DNA of 64,000 bases, from assembly GCA_016271365.2 (NCBI GenBank), contig CM057452.1, positions 823,948,001-824,012,000 of the forward strand. The letters run 5' to 3'. Origin of the DNA: Neoceratodus forsteri (taxonomy: Eukaryota; Chordata; Ceratodontiformes; Ceratodontidae). The position numbers and the translations under genes were made by a program. Shown here one piece after another: positions 1 to 10,325 of this stretch (its first letter is position 1; each line of letters opens with the position of its first letter). The notes under the pieces were generated by a model. The model worked only from the letters and a program-made list of their open reading frames with translations. It did no database searches and had not been told where the DNA came from.

Positions 1-306
1 ACCACCATTGCCTCGGAATTTAACATGGTCTTCACCAACCTCTCTAAGCATAAGACCCCCCTCCCTGCTCTTGTTCCATCTCCTCCCTCCTCTCCCTCAT
101 ATCTCCATCTTTACTAGCACTACCTTTCACCTTAAACTGGCCACCCTGAATGAGGTGATGTGATACCTTAAGAGTTTCAAGGAAACCTCCTTGCCAGGGT
201 TTGACACACTTGAAACTCGATTCCTAGAATTTGGAGCCATCACCATTGTCTCCCCTGTGCGTGAACTAATCAACAAATCCCTCTGCTCCAGCACTGTGCC
301 TTCCAA

Positions 307-1029
307 GTGAAGCCCGCTATTCTTGTTCCTATTCACAAGAGTGGCCCTAACTCTGCATTTGAGAACTACCAGCCAATCTCCATACTCTACCCCCTCACAG
401 AAATACAGGAAACAATTATACATGCACAACTTCAGCAACACCTAGAGCTAAATACTTCACTCTCCATTAACCAGCATGGATTCCATAAATCCCACGGTAC
501 CCACACTGCCCTCATTAAGGTAACATCTGACATCCTTTCTTCTATGGACAAAGGCCTTGTAACTGGTGCCATTTTTGTCAACCTTACCAAGGCCTTTGAC
601 CTTGTCAACCATAACCTCCTGCTCCACATGCTCCTCTCTTTTGGTCTTGTTGTTCCATCATTAAACAGGTTTTTGAGCTATCTCTCTGGTCTTACCCAAT
701 GTGTGAAGTGGGCGGGACATACAGCCACGTTCAGTGTCATAAGAGATGGTGTCCTCCAGGGGTCCATCCTTGGCCCTTTCTTATTTTCTTTATTTATCAA
801 TGAACTCCCACAGCACTGTGGAGGTGCATCAGTTCAGCTGTACATAGATGATGCTATCTTGTACAGGTCCTATTCTGACCCTACCCTGCTGAATCTACTC
901 TTGCAACTGGACTTCCATTTTCTTGAAGCTTGGCTCCTCAATAAGCTCTTGGTGCTAATCACTAAGAAAATTAAATTGATGCTCTTCTACCACTGGACTC
1001 ATAAGTCTACCCCCCACCTTCCTTGGTGA
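307..1029 (+). pseudogene. LINE reverse transcriptase fragment (family A)
   Basis: This 240-codon open stretch encodes the RT palm and fingers that would copy element RNA at the nicked target. Visible motifs in order are PILVPIHKSG, FENYQPISIL (the RPIS-type motif), NQHGFHKSHGTHTALI, LTKAFDLVNHNLL, GVLQGSILGPFLFSLFIN and the catalytic YIDD at 841-852. The dyad is intact. The listed start is only the first ATG after a frameshift, since homology continues upstream from base 1. The downstream thumb and C-terminus lie in a different frame at 1023-1211, so the protein is broken. The short open stretches on the opposite strand are shadows. Confidence 0.85.
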
Positions 1030-2149
1030 TCAATTCCTCTCAAGGGGCACCCCTAGATCAGATTCAATCTTTTAAATATCTTGGCGTCACACTGGACTCC
1101 AACCTATCCTTTGACTCTCATGTTTCAACCATGGTCAAGAACATTCACCAAAAGCTTGGGCTGCTGTACTGCCTCTTTTCTACCTTATGTTCCACTCCTG
1201 ACTTGCCATAGTATCTACCTCATTGCTCCCATTCATCACCTATGGTGCCCTATTCTCCACTCTGCTAAAGTCTCCCATCTTTCCAAACTTAAGCATGCAT
1301 ACCACAGGGTTGTTCACTTCACCCTGGGTGCTAATGCCAGGATGCACCACTGTTCTGTCCTTGATTCCCTTGGCTGGCAATTCTTTGAAGTTAGACTTTG
1401 ATACTCTACCCTTTGCTGGACCTAAAAGCTCACCCATACCTTCACTCTTCCCTGCCTCTTACACATCATTCAACATAAAACCTCAACTAGTTCTTTAAGG
1501 TCAACTGTTCTACCTCTACTCTCCATCCCAAAACCCCAACTAGCAGTGGGCCGGCATGTCTTCACCTTTTCTGGGCCCTTCCTCTGGAATGCACTACCCT
1601 CTACTGCCCTGACCTGCACCTCTCTTTACTTCTTCAAGAATTCTCTTAAATCCCACCTATTGTCCTCTCAAGTTTGCACCTGTAACTAATGCTTTCCCAC
1701 CCCTATCATCCAACTCACTTCTTCCCCCTCCATTGCCTCATCCTGCTCCCTTCCTCACTCAACTGTGCAACCCCTCCCATGAGTTGTTCATGTGGTTACT
1801 CTGGTTGCATTGTGTCCTACTTTGTTAGTTGTCTTCTTCCTCATCGTAGTCCCCTGTTCTGCTTGAATCATTTGCTGACAATTTTGCACTGTTTGAACTA
1901 CATTCTGCATTTATGCAATTATGTATATATGTAAAACCTTGCCTAAGCAACTTGTATTTATCTGAATCACTTGTTATTGCAGCATCTGAACTCACTGTAT
2001 TATTTGTATATAATGTATATGTCTTGAATTATTTATACATGCCTTTTTGTACTTATATTGTGCTCCACATTCTATTGTCCAAATGTCTTTGCACACTTAT
2101 CTTGCTTTATTTTGTATTCTCTGCACGCCCCCAAACCACCCCCCAGGGT

Positions 2150-2200
2150 GTCCCTGAAAAAGGGACTTTTTGTCTCAGTGGGCTTACCCGGTTACAAAAA
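2150..2200 (+). other. LINE family A 3' hairpin and RT-recognition line
   Basis: GTCCC-TGAAAAA-GGGAC (2150-2166) forms a 5-bp stem. Nine bases later comes AGTGGGCTTACCCGGTTAC (2177-2195), then AAAAA and the AATA repeats. The same line appears at the 3' ends of the copies near 27121, 33708 and 45160 and of the SINE at 15977. In L2-type LINEs the 3' end is what the RT recognises, so that role is inferred here. Confidence 0.6.
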
Positions 2201-2222
2201 TTCAAACAAATAAATAAATAAA

Positions 2223-3391
2223 TACTGTTCCACATAGAAGGCTGGTCAACAAGATGGGTAGTCTTGGAATGGGTTGCAAAGTGGTGAAATGGGAAAGTAT
2301 CTGGCTGAGGGACAGGAGGAAAATGGTAGTAGTAAAGGGAGCCTAGTCAGAGGACATGGAGGTGACCAGTGGGGTACCTCAGGGATCAGTTCTGGAGCCT
2401 GTCCTCTTCAATGTCTTCATCAGTGACATTGCAAAGGGAATGGAGGGGAAGATTTACCTGTCTGCAGATGACACCAAGATCTGCAACAGAGTAGATTTTA
2501 CAGAGGGAGTAATACCTAGAAAGGTTGGAAAGATGGTCAGAGATGTGGCAGCTGAGGTTTAATGCAAAGAAGTGCAAAATCATGCATGTGGGGAGTAGGA
2601 AACTAAGTAAGAGCTACAGGATGGGGGGAGCTGCTGGCAGTCACCAAGGAGGAAAGAGATCTGGGGGAATTATCACAGATGACCTAAAGACCACCAAGCA
2701 GGCAGCAAAGGTAGTGGGGAAGGTCAGTGGGGAGCTGGGTTGTATAGGAAGGGGTATCACAAGCCAAAGAGGGGAGATACTGGTCTCACTGTACAAAACA
2801 CTGGTGAGGCCTAATCTGGAGTACGTCATGCTGTTCTGCAGGCCACACCTTCATACAGACATTAACAGGGTGGAGACAGTGCAGAGGAGAGTGACTAAAA
2901 TGGTGCAGGGTTTACAGCATAAGTTATACGAGGAAAGGTTGAAGGACCTCAATTTGCACACACTGGAGGAGAGGAGGTAACAGGAGGATATGATTAAGAT
3001 GTTCAAGTAACTCAAGGGCATAAATAAGGTGAGAGTGGAAAACATCTTCCAGTACAAAAAGAGTACAAGAACAGGGAAACATGACATGATATTGGAGGGG
3101 GGGGCATATAAAGGGAAATGGGAGAAAGTTCTATTTCACTGAGAGGGTGGTGGTTGCATGGAATGGAGTGCCCTAGGAAGTGGTGGAAGCATGCACTGTG
3201 GTGGGATTCAGACATGCATGGGATATGAATAAGGGAGCCATAGTGATGGGAAGGAATAGCTAAGAGAAGGAATAGCTAAGCCAATGACCAACTAAGGTCA
3301 TGGGCTGCTAATACAGCTAGGGCAAATGCACAGACTAGATGGGCCTGGCTGTCCTTTTCTGCTGACAACTTCTATCTTTCTATGTTTCTAT
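2223..3391 (+). mobile_element. CR1 LINE, 5'-truncated
   Basis: A CR1 copy that begins in mid-RT directly against the tail of the preceding LINE. Reading from about 2230 it gives PHRRLVNKMGSLGMG, then [20 protein letters not shown] (2377-2436), [10 protein letters not shown] (2458-2487, catalytic ADD retained), [35 protein letters not shown] and a C-terminal RRVTKMVQGLQHKLYEERLK. The reading frame shifts near 2525-2560. The 3' UTR contains a CTAGATGGGCC phrase and ends at 3380-3391 in TTTCTATG-type octamers, which are diagnostic of CR1. It is non-coding today. Confidence 0.9.
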
Positions 3392-3394
3392 AGC

Positions 3395-3655
3395 CCCAAA
3401 CAGGTATTTCCATTCCAACATGTTGACTGTCTTACTGGCATCCAAAGAAAGAAAAAACAATGGTGTTTTTGAGCCTTTAAAGTGCTCAGTAATAAATTGG
3501 ATCCTATGAAGTCCTGATTGAATAAGCCTGTTTGGGATAAACTTGGACAGATCTGTATGTATAATTTCCCCCAATATTGGTAGCAACCTGTTATTTAAAA
3601 TCTTGGTATAAATTTTATAGTCAACATTGAGTATAACCCCCATGATTGGTCTCGC
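3395..3655 (-). pseudogene. L1/Tx1-like reverse transcriptase, distal half of split copy
   Basis: Minus-strand reading gives NVDYKIYTKILNNRLLPIL, then IIHTDLSKFIPNRLIQSGLH and FFLSLDASKTVNMLEWKYLF. These are the L1/Tx1 motifs '(LLN)xDYKIxxKILxNRL', 'IxxdQxGFIpxR' and 'lDaxKAFDxxxW', with K-T-V replacing KAF. The left edge abuts the CR1 tail at 3391. The right edge is the duplicated target site at 3643-3655, beyond which a plus-strand L1 fragment is inserted. The upstream half continues at 4468. The start of the longer minus-strand open frame here (to 3709) reads into the insert by chance. Confidence 0.75.
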
Positions 3656-4467
3656 ATATGGAAAAACTTGCATACATATCTCAAATGGGATAGGTATAAT
3701 TATATGCAATTTCAGTTGCTACATATTTTTATTATACTCCAGTTACATTATTTAAAATAGGTAAAGCACCATCTGACCTGTGCACTCTTTGTGATAAAGA
3801 TACTGGTACCTTATTACACATCTTGTGGGATTCTGAGAAGGTTATACCTTTTTGGGATTAAATACATAGACACCTCAACCCACATCTGGGGCTGGACTCT
3901 GCTTTTCTCCTAGAAATTTGTCTCCTGAGGTCTTACAGGGATATTTTGATTGTCAGGCAGCGTAATCACATTGCTCTGATATCCACCTGTGCCAAGAAAA
4001 TTATTCTACATCATTGACGCGATCAGGCCATCTCATCGTATTTGTAATGGTATAAAGAAATTTTGTTCAGTTTGCAAGTGTGAAAAATAATAGCCAGCAT
4101 GGCAGACCACTTGTCAGTATATAAAGAGATATGAGAGCCATTACATTTGTTATTTCTTCTACATGCTGTTTAGCTTGTTCTCCTCACTTAGTTGGTTTGG
4201 TTCGGTGTCTTGTATGGGGTCTTTCTCCTTTGGGTATTAGCTTGTATTATCCTGGCATTATTTTTCTTTTTAGTAGGTGTTATATCCTTCCCTCTTCTCC
4301 TGTCTTATCTACTTTTAATCCCATGGTCATGTTTTGAGCATGTGTCTGTTACTTTTTTTATTTTATTGTTTTTACCTCTCTGTTTGTTGTGCATGTTTTT
4401 ATTGACTTCTTGTATTGTTGCTGTTTGTTGTTTAAAAATCTTTTAAAAAGTTTATTCAATTAAAAAA
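3656..4467 (+). mobile_element. L1/Tx1-like 3' fragment inserted with 13-bp target duplication
   Basis: Plus-strand reading from 3661 gives HDWSRIWKNLHTYLKWD, then MQFQLLHIF and, after a frameshift, KAPSDLCTLCDKDTGTLLH and ILWDSEKVIPFWD. This is the C-terminal part of an L1/Tx1 ORF2, including the CxxC...HxxW cysteine-histidine segment. It ends in an A-rich tail (TTCAATTAAAAAAA, up to 4467). The flanks AACATTGAGTATA (3643-3655) and AACATTGTGTATA (4468-4480) differ by one base, which is consistent with a target-site duplication. The element is heavily 5'-truncated (about 0.8 kb). Confidence 0.75.
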
Positions 4468-4826
4468 ACATTGTGTATAGCCACTGGTCTATAATTTTCC
4501 ACTTTACTCAGATCCTTTCCACTTTTTGATATAATTGAAATGTATGCCTGGTAAAATGAATCAGGGAGTTTATGCATGACTTGCATTTGCTAATTTAAGG
4601 TTCCAAGCAGTGGACTTAGATTGACTCAAAGGTAAGATAGAATTCTAATGTATACCAAAACCGGGCATTTGCCCTTTGTCATGTTATGGAGAATTCCTGA
4701 TATTTCTGAAGAAGTACAGTAATTGTTTTAATCAAATTCTCCCTGTCTTAGTTAAATAGTTTAGACTGGCAATAGTTTTAATAATAACAAATCTCTGAAT
4801 CTAAAGGATAGCATTCAGAGGTAAAT
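4468..4826 (-). pseudogene. L1/Tx1-like endonuclease-RT linker and RT start
   Basis: Minus-strand reading yields ISIISKSGKDLSKVENYRPV and then AIHN, the first RT motif of L1/Tx1 elements (IxLIxKpgKD..nYRPIsLlN). It is preceded by linker sequence (KCPVLVYI.., then a decayed stretch) up to about 4826. Because the next motif, NVDYKI, lies at 3655 on the same strand, this and the 3395-3655 piece are one copy split by the 3656-4467 insertion. Stops and small indels occur throughout. Confidence 0.65.
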
Positions 4827-5345
4827 ATTTTTTAATTTTATTTATTGTATAATCGGATTTGCAACCTTTGAGCCAGAGGGTCGTTTACAAAGGTACCTCA
4901 TCACAGAGAGGACATACAGAGTCAACATACCTACAGAATACAATCATACAGAATAACATAGGCTTACATAATTGCTTGAACACAAAGAGTAATTAAAAAA
5001 TATTTCAGAATTGATAGGTTTAGTACCAGCTGGTACTGGCAGTGAAGAGGGAGCCCGTGGGGTGGGGGTGGGGTGAGGGTGAATTCAGCCCAGAAGGCAA
5101 TGTCAATAGTGTTTTGAGAGCAGCAGAGCATCTGTTAGTGACAGGTGCAGCAGCAGGTGTTGAACAATAAGTATCATAGGGCAGTTTTGAAGGGGGCAAT
5201 TTTGGTGGTGTTGGAAATGGCTGTGGGGAGCAAGTTGAACCAGGACGAGGCTCTGTAGCTGAACGACCTCTGTGCCCGGGTGGTCTTAGTTCTGGGTACT
5301 AGTAGGGTGACCTTGTTAGTGGTTCAGGTAGTAGCTCTGGAAGGT
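4827..5345 (-). mobile_element. L2/Rex1-like LINE, family C, 3' fragment
   Basis: Minus-strand reading from about 5315 gives LVPRTKTTRAQRSFSYRASS and WFNLLPTAISNTTKIAPFK, the typical C-terminal end of L2/Rex1-like ORF2 (..RSFSYxAPxxWNxLPxxLRxxxxxxxFKxxL). A 3' UTR follows, then a hairpin CCTTTG...CAAAGG (4865-4893) and a tail with AATAAATAAAA near 4830-4850. The same hairpin segment recurs with 5 differences in 29 bases at 10255-10283, which places both copies in one family. It is 5'-truncated and non-functional. Confidence 0.7.
4865..4893 (-). other. LINE family C 3' hairpin
   Basis: The ends CCTTTG and CAAAGG form a perfect 6-bp stem around a 17-base loop containing TCTGG. The copy at 10255-10283 on the plus strand keeps the arrangement with a 5-bp stem. 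A role in RT recognition is inferred. Confidence 0.5.
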
Positions 5346-5644
5346 ATAAGTTGGATGGAGGCACCCCCCCAAACAGTTAGGTGGCATGCTGGGAGCCCAC
5401 CCCAGAGTGCCAAATCCCCTGAGAAAAAAAAACTGTCCCGTAATGTTTTTTTTTAACCCTGTAACACAAAAACAGTCCCTTGTATTCTCCCTCCCACAGC
5501 CCACACCCACTCTGTGCACCCTGCCTCCCCACATTTTCCCTCAACCCATACTTACCTGCAGAGTCCAGTGTGACGATCTTCGGTGTACCGGGAACACGTC
5601 TGCACTCTTCAAAGCCGACCGCGAACTGAGGAAATGCCGGTAAG
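5346..5644 (+). repeat. Leader segment of an array-bearing repeat element (copy 1)
   Basis: No gene is seen. The segment holds polyA/polyT tracts, then CTTACCTGCAGAGTCCAG, GTCTGCACTCTTCAAAGC and GCTGTTTAATG...ATAAAT. These phrases recur in the same order at 11400-11640, again directly before a ~297-bp tandem array. The leader and array therefore move as one repeat element. The 85-codon open stretch here is not supported as a gene. Confidence 0.55.
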
Positions 5645-7388
5645 CTGTTTAATGGAATAAATAGGGGATTTTCAACTTTGCTGCATATCTCAGGCATTTT
5701 TTTGAATTTTGGCACCAAATTTTCAACATGGAGTTTTTGGGACCCCTCTTCATGACTTCTTGCACTGTTATGGCATTATTTGGTCCCAAAAGGTGATTTC
5801 GCAGTCACTGCATGGAATCACCTTTCGGGAGCAAGGAACAAAATGACAGTGCCAGTGTTCATGAAGGGGATCTCAAAAAGCCTATGTTGCAAATTTGGTG
5901 GGAAACATCCAAAAAAATGACTGTTTTATGAGCATGCATTGTGCAGTTGCTATGCACGCTCGTAACTTAGTGAATTTGCAATATTTTTATGCCACATGTT
6001 CAGGATTGGCATTTTTTCACACCTTCTTGTGAACCATACAGCTGTCATTTTTCACATCCTGCCCGAAATGGGTTTTCGTACTTCCAGCGTAGAATAGCAT
6101 GGTTGATGTGGAAAATCAGTGTTCGGGACAAATTACAAAAATGGCAGTTATACTGTTCATGAGCAGAAGTCCTAAAATGCCTATACTGAAAATTTAGTGA
6201 CAATGCTCCATAATATGACTGTGTTACGAGCATGCGTTGCGCAGTTTGCATGCACGCTCATAAGTTTGTGAATTTATAATATTTCCACTCCAGATTTTCA
6301 ACATTGCCATTGTTCTGCACCTTCTTATGAGCAGTACAGCTGTCACTTTTCACATCCTGACCAAAATGTGTTTTCGCAGTTCTGGTGCAGAATAGTACGG
6401 TCGCTGTGGAAAGTCCATGTTCCAGACACATTATGAAAATGACAGCGACACTGTTCATTAGCAGAGGTCCTAAAATGCCTATGTTGAAAATCTGGGGCCT
6501 AAAGTCCATAAAATTAGTGTTTTACAAGTGTGCGTTGCGCAGTTTTCATGCACGTGCGTGACTTCATGCATTTGTAATATTTTCACTCCAGATGTTCAAA
6601 ATTGACATTTTCCACACCTCCTTATAAACAGTACAGCTGTCATTTTACATAACCTGACTGAAAAGTGTTTTCACACATCCAGCACAGAACTGCATGGTCA
6701 CTGTGCGAAACCAGTTTTTGGGACAGTTTGAGGAAATGATGATGACACTGCTCATGAGCAGAGGTCCTAAAATGCCAATGTTGAAAATTTTGTGCCGAAA
6801 GTCCATAAAATGACTGTGCTGCAAGTGTGAATTATACAGTTCCCATGCAGCCTTATAACTACATAAATTTGCAATATTTCCATGCCAGATTTTCACCACT
6901 GGCACTTGTGCACACCTCCATATCAGCAGTACAGCTGCCATTTTTCCCAGCTTGCCCAAAACGCGTTTTCACAATTGTGGCGCACAATGGCATTGCTCTC
7001 TGTGGGAGATCACCTTTTGGGACACATTAACAAAATCACAGCACCACTGTTCATGAGGGGAGGTCCCAAAATACCTATGTTGAAAATGTGCATAAAAAAC
7101 ACCCACAAATAATTGGGTTGCAGACGTCTGTTGCGCAGTTTGTATGCTTGTTTATTGCTTCACCAATATTTCATATTGCCACTCCAGATTTTGAACATTG
7201 CCATTTTTTACACCTTCTCATGAACAATACAGTTGTCATGCTACACATCCTGCCCAAAACTGTGTTTTCGTCCCTCTGTCACTAAATAGCACAGCCACTG
7301 TTCAAAACCACTTTTCAGCTAACGAAGTGATTGTGCCACTTTTCATGAGGTGGCCTGACAAGCAGCCCATGTTAAAAAATGTGGTGTG
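5645..7388 (+). repeat. Tandem array, ~298-bp unit, five to six copies
   Basis: Using the landmark GAGCATGCATTGTGCAGTT, unit starts fall at 5930, 6228, 6526, 6823 and 7122, giving periods of 298, 298, 297 and 299. A diverged copy precedes 5930 and a partial copy ends near 7388. Recurrent phrases per unit are GCAATATTT...CCAGATTTTCA, CACACCTTCTTATGAGCAGT, TACAGCTGTCATTTT, CTGTTCATGAGCAGAGGTCC and AAAATGCCTATGTTGAAAAT. Open frames on both strands (e.g. 6258-6509 minus, 6645-6959 minus) are by-products of the repetition. Confidence 0.85.
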
Positions 7389-7865
7389 AAACTACCACTA
7401 CACGCATACGGTGTTAGGGATTCCAACTGTAGCACCCCACCTGGTACGGACTGACCGGTGTCAGGGCTGTGACTTGGGATCATCGGATGTAATGCTCATG
7501 CCATTCCACCCCCCACACCCACCCTGCAGCCACTAACAGGCATCGTGGTGTGTCTTGCACTGTTCGGCCACAAACTTCACCCCAAGCTCCTATACTGCAC
7601 CAATGTCAGCATATTTCCTTATGGAATGGGGTAAGTATAATGCCCAAAGACCCCAAAGCACACCACGACACTTGTTAGTGTCTACAGGGTAGGGTGAGGT
7701 ACAATGGCATGAGCATTATAGCTGATGACCCAAAGGCACACCCTAATGCCTTTCACTCTCTACAGGGTGGGGGGTGGGGTTGGCGTCACTTCAGTACTTC
7801 ACTGCCATTCCTCTTATTCATCTCTAGCTCCACCACTGCCAATGCCAGTGTGACAACATTCGGCA
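7389..7865. repeat. Decayed inverted-repeat segment
   Basis: The stretch 7468-7552 is repeated in reverse complement at 7659-7740. Shared phrases include TAATGCTCATGCCATT, CCCTG(C/T)AG(C/A)CACTAACA and CGTGGTGTG. I judge identity near 80% by eye. The ~106-base centre is unique. A third, direct copy of the CTCTACAGGGTGGGG portion lies at about 7760-7780. This looks like an old MITE or the end of the array-bearing element. No gene is seen. Confidence 0.5.
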
Positions 7866-7872
7866 TTGACAA

Positions 7873-9328
7873 ATGCGTGTTAATACTGCTTTCATGTACC
7901 TGAGTGGTGTACTCCTTTCCAGCTTCTTCGATGATCCTCCTTGCCTGAACAATGCTAGTAAAGACATCCCACCCCTGAACACACTACCCTTCTATTTCAA
8001 GACAGTAACTACCACTACAGTCAAAAAATACCTTCTGCGTGTCCTTAGCAAATCTAGATTTAGTAATGACACTCTAGATTTTAAACTGCTCCATCTCACG
8101 ATTGACTCTGTCCTGTCACCCCTCACCAAGATACTAAACCTATCCCTCTGCCTTGGTCAATTCCCTGTAGCTTGGAAGGCCGCAGTGGTGATGCCCATTC
8201 ATAAGAGTGGGGATAGGGCCACCTACTCTAACTATCGCCTGATCTCCATACTGCCTCCCATCTCCAAGGCACTAGAGTGAATAGTCGCAAACCAGTTGAC
8301 TGACTACCTTGCCACCTATAATTTACAATCCGTCCAACAGCACAGTTTCAGAAAAGGGCATAGCACCACCACAGCCCTCCTTGAATACACAGACTTTGAC
8401 CCTAAGGCTCTGGATTGTGAGAACCTTGTGGCGTTAATTTACATTGACCTCACAAAGGCATTTGATACCGTCAACCATACCCTACTACTCAGGTCCTTGC
8501 TTACCCTTGGTCTCTCTCCTGATGTTACTGCCTGGTTCAAAAGCTACCTGGAGGACAGAACCAAAAAAGTGAAAATCCAGGATACACTCTCAACTAGCCT
8601 CCTGGTTCACTCTGGAGTCCCCCAAGGCTCCATCTTGAGTCCCCTCCTATTTAGCTTCTACCTGAATACAATTCCCAATACCTGCCCCACAAACCTATTC
8701 CTATACACGGATGACAATGTGGTTTTCACTAGCCAGCTAGACCCTACACCTCTCAACAGCTGTCTGCAAGAAAGCTTTACTGCTGTTGAATCCTGGTTCA
8801 CCACACAATCTAATAATGGACTGCAAAAAGACTAAAATAATGCACTTTGACAGTCCTCACAGCAAATTTAAATGTGCCCAGCTACTCATCACCAACACCC
8901 ACAACACACCACTTGAGCAAGTCTACAACTTTAAATATCTAGGCATAACACTCAACAGATACCTAACCTACAGTGAGCATATAAACCTCATTTCTAAAGC
9001 TGTTAGATCCAGAGTTTGGCTGCTGTTTAGACACAGGCACACCATGTCATATGAAATGCTCTGCTCAGCCATTTCTAGTTCCATCCTCTCAGTCATAGAC
9101 TTTGGACTTTATGGCTCTGCCACCAATAACACACTAAAAAGGTTAACCATTGCCCTAGATAAAGCCTGCCGCCTGATCACAGATGCCCACCGTTACATCC
9201 ACACCTGTGACCTCAACACTGCAGTGAAGTGGCTGAGTCTCCACAGCAGAATCTCCTACCAAACCTGCCTCTTCAATAAGAAAATCAGCCTTAGACTAGC
9301 TCCACCCCCACTGTCATATCTCCAATAG
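7873..9328 (+). pseudogene. LINE RT and C-terminal domain (family C)
   Basis: Pieces in order are 7873-8280 (linker and fingers: WKAAVVMPIHKSG, YSNYRLISILPPISKALE), 8281-8835 (HSFRKGHSTTTALL, IYIDLTKAFDTVNHTLLL, GVPQGSILSPLLFSFYLN, catalytic YTDD in FLYTDDNVVF) and 8786-9328 (KIMHFDSPHS, YNFKYLGITLNRYLTYSEHI, then the C-terminal domain). One TGA at 8278-8280 and one frameshift separate them. YTDD keeps both aspartates. The enzyme would have reverse-transcribed its own RNA at the nicked target. The 5' truncation removes the endonuclease. Confidence 0.85.
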
Positions 9329-10254
9329 GACCAACAGTCAGTCTCGCATCAGAAGCTCTTCCAGACCCACCTTTCAAGTCCCATTTTGCTGCACCGTGCA
9401 GGGCCAATGCTCCTTTATGTATATGGCACCCAACTAGCTAAATAACCTTCCTCCTGACCTGTTATCAGACACCAAAAGTGGTCTCTTCAAAACCAGACTT
9501 CGGCAGCACTTAATGAAATGTAGAAGCTGTGAATGTCCAACCTAAATTACACTGATTTACTTCCTGCCTACCTCACCTGCTCCCTCTACTTACCTTCCTT
9601 CCTACTCCCTCTGTGCCCTAACTCTCCTCCTCCCTCCCTAACTATCCCTACCTTCGTCAATGCCTCAGCAATTTGATCCCATCTCTCTTCCCACCCCACC
9701 CACCTGAGAAACGTTTTTTATTTCTTACTCTTTCTGAAAATTGTATACCAGCCCCTCCATTTACCTAGCCCCTGCATTTTTCCACATCACACTCTCTCCC
9801 CACTCCCTACCTCCACACCCTGTTCATTCCCCCCTTTGCATAGTCTTCATGACCTACCCCACACCCTGTTGTCTTCCCCCTTCCCTCTTGCACACATTCT
9901 TCAATGTCCCATATCCAATTCTTTGCATCCTATCCTGGCTTTATATGTAGGTTGCCTGGCTGGTAGAGTTCCTCTCCTATTTTCTGCTCTCCAGACAGCT
10001 CTCTACCTACACTGTATCCCCATCCTCCTGGCCAATTGATAAGGTCAGACTTCCTGACCACTCATTTTGGTGTAAGACAATAGTAACCTTGTCTCTCACA
10101 TTATACCAGATGTACTCACTACTGAATCTACTATTTACTGTAACTTAAGTCAATTGGTTGTACACTGAATTATGTAATTTTTTTTACCTGTTTGTTTGCC
10201 CTCATATCATGTATACTGTCTCTGCTTGTTCCCTTCCCTTATTTTGATGTGGAG

Positions 10255-10283
10255 CCTTTGTAAATGAACTTCTGGTTCAAAGA
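10255..10283 (+). other. LINE family C 3' hairpin
   Basis: CCTTTG...TCAAAG can pair (5-bp stem) and matches the minus-strand hairpin at 4865-4893 at 24 of 29 positions. It lies about 40 bases upstream of the A-rich tail. Confidence 0.5.
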
Positions 10284-10325
10284 TGATGTAATTCTGAGAT
10301 TTTAATAAATACATAAACTAAAAAA

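Larger units (their letters stand above)
1..2222 (+). mobile_element. L2/Rex1-like LINE, family A, 5' part outside window
   Basis: A non-LTR retrotransposon copy that enters the window in the endonuclease-RT linker: the first bases read TTIASEFNMVFTNLS, a typical linker phrase. The RT follows at 307-1029, and its C-terminal part (FKYLGVTLDSNLSFDSHV) continues in another frame at 1023-1211. A pyrimidine-rich 3' UTR runs to a hairpin (2150-2166), then AGTGGGCTTACCCGGTTAC (2177-2195) and an AATA-type tail ending near 2222. The clade call (CR1/L2/Rex1 group) rests on the RT motifs and tail type. Several frameshifts and stops make it non-functional. Confidence 0.85.
7866..10325 (+). mobile_element. 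L2/Rex1-like LINE, family C, 5'-truncated
   Basis: The copy starts in the endonuclease-RT linker, runs through a nearly complete RT and C-terminal domain (7873-9328), and has a pyrimidine-rich 3' UTR (9330-10240). It ends with the family C hairpin (10255-10283) and TTTAATAAATACATAAAC before 10325. Its structure matches an L2-group LINE truncated on insertion. The three main open pieces are separated by a TGA (8278-8280) and a frameshift near 8800-8830, so damage is light compared with other copies in the window. Confidence 0.85.

Noticed and set aside
3656..3709. Minus-strand reading RPIMGVILN as the RPIS motif of the RT
   Set aside because: The plus strand at the same place reads HDWSRIWKNLHTYLKWD, part of the inserted L1 C-terminus. 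The true RPV motif of the host is at 4468-4500.
4131..4446. Hydrophobic open frames that look like a small membrane protein
   Set aside because: They lie in the A/T-rich 3' UTR of the inserted L1 fragment, with no initiation context and a TTT-rich composition.
3395..4467. L1 twin-priming inversion as the cause of opposite-strand L1 pieces
   Set aside because: The minus-strand RT continues at 4468 beyond the plus-strand piece, and a near-perfect 13-bp duplication flanks it, so it is an insertion and not a 5' inversion.
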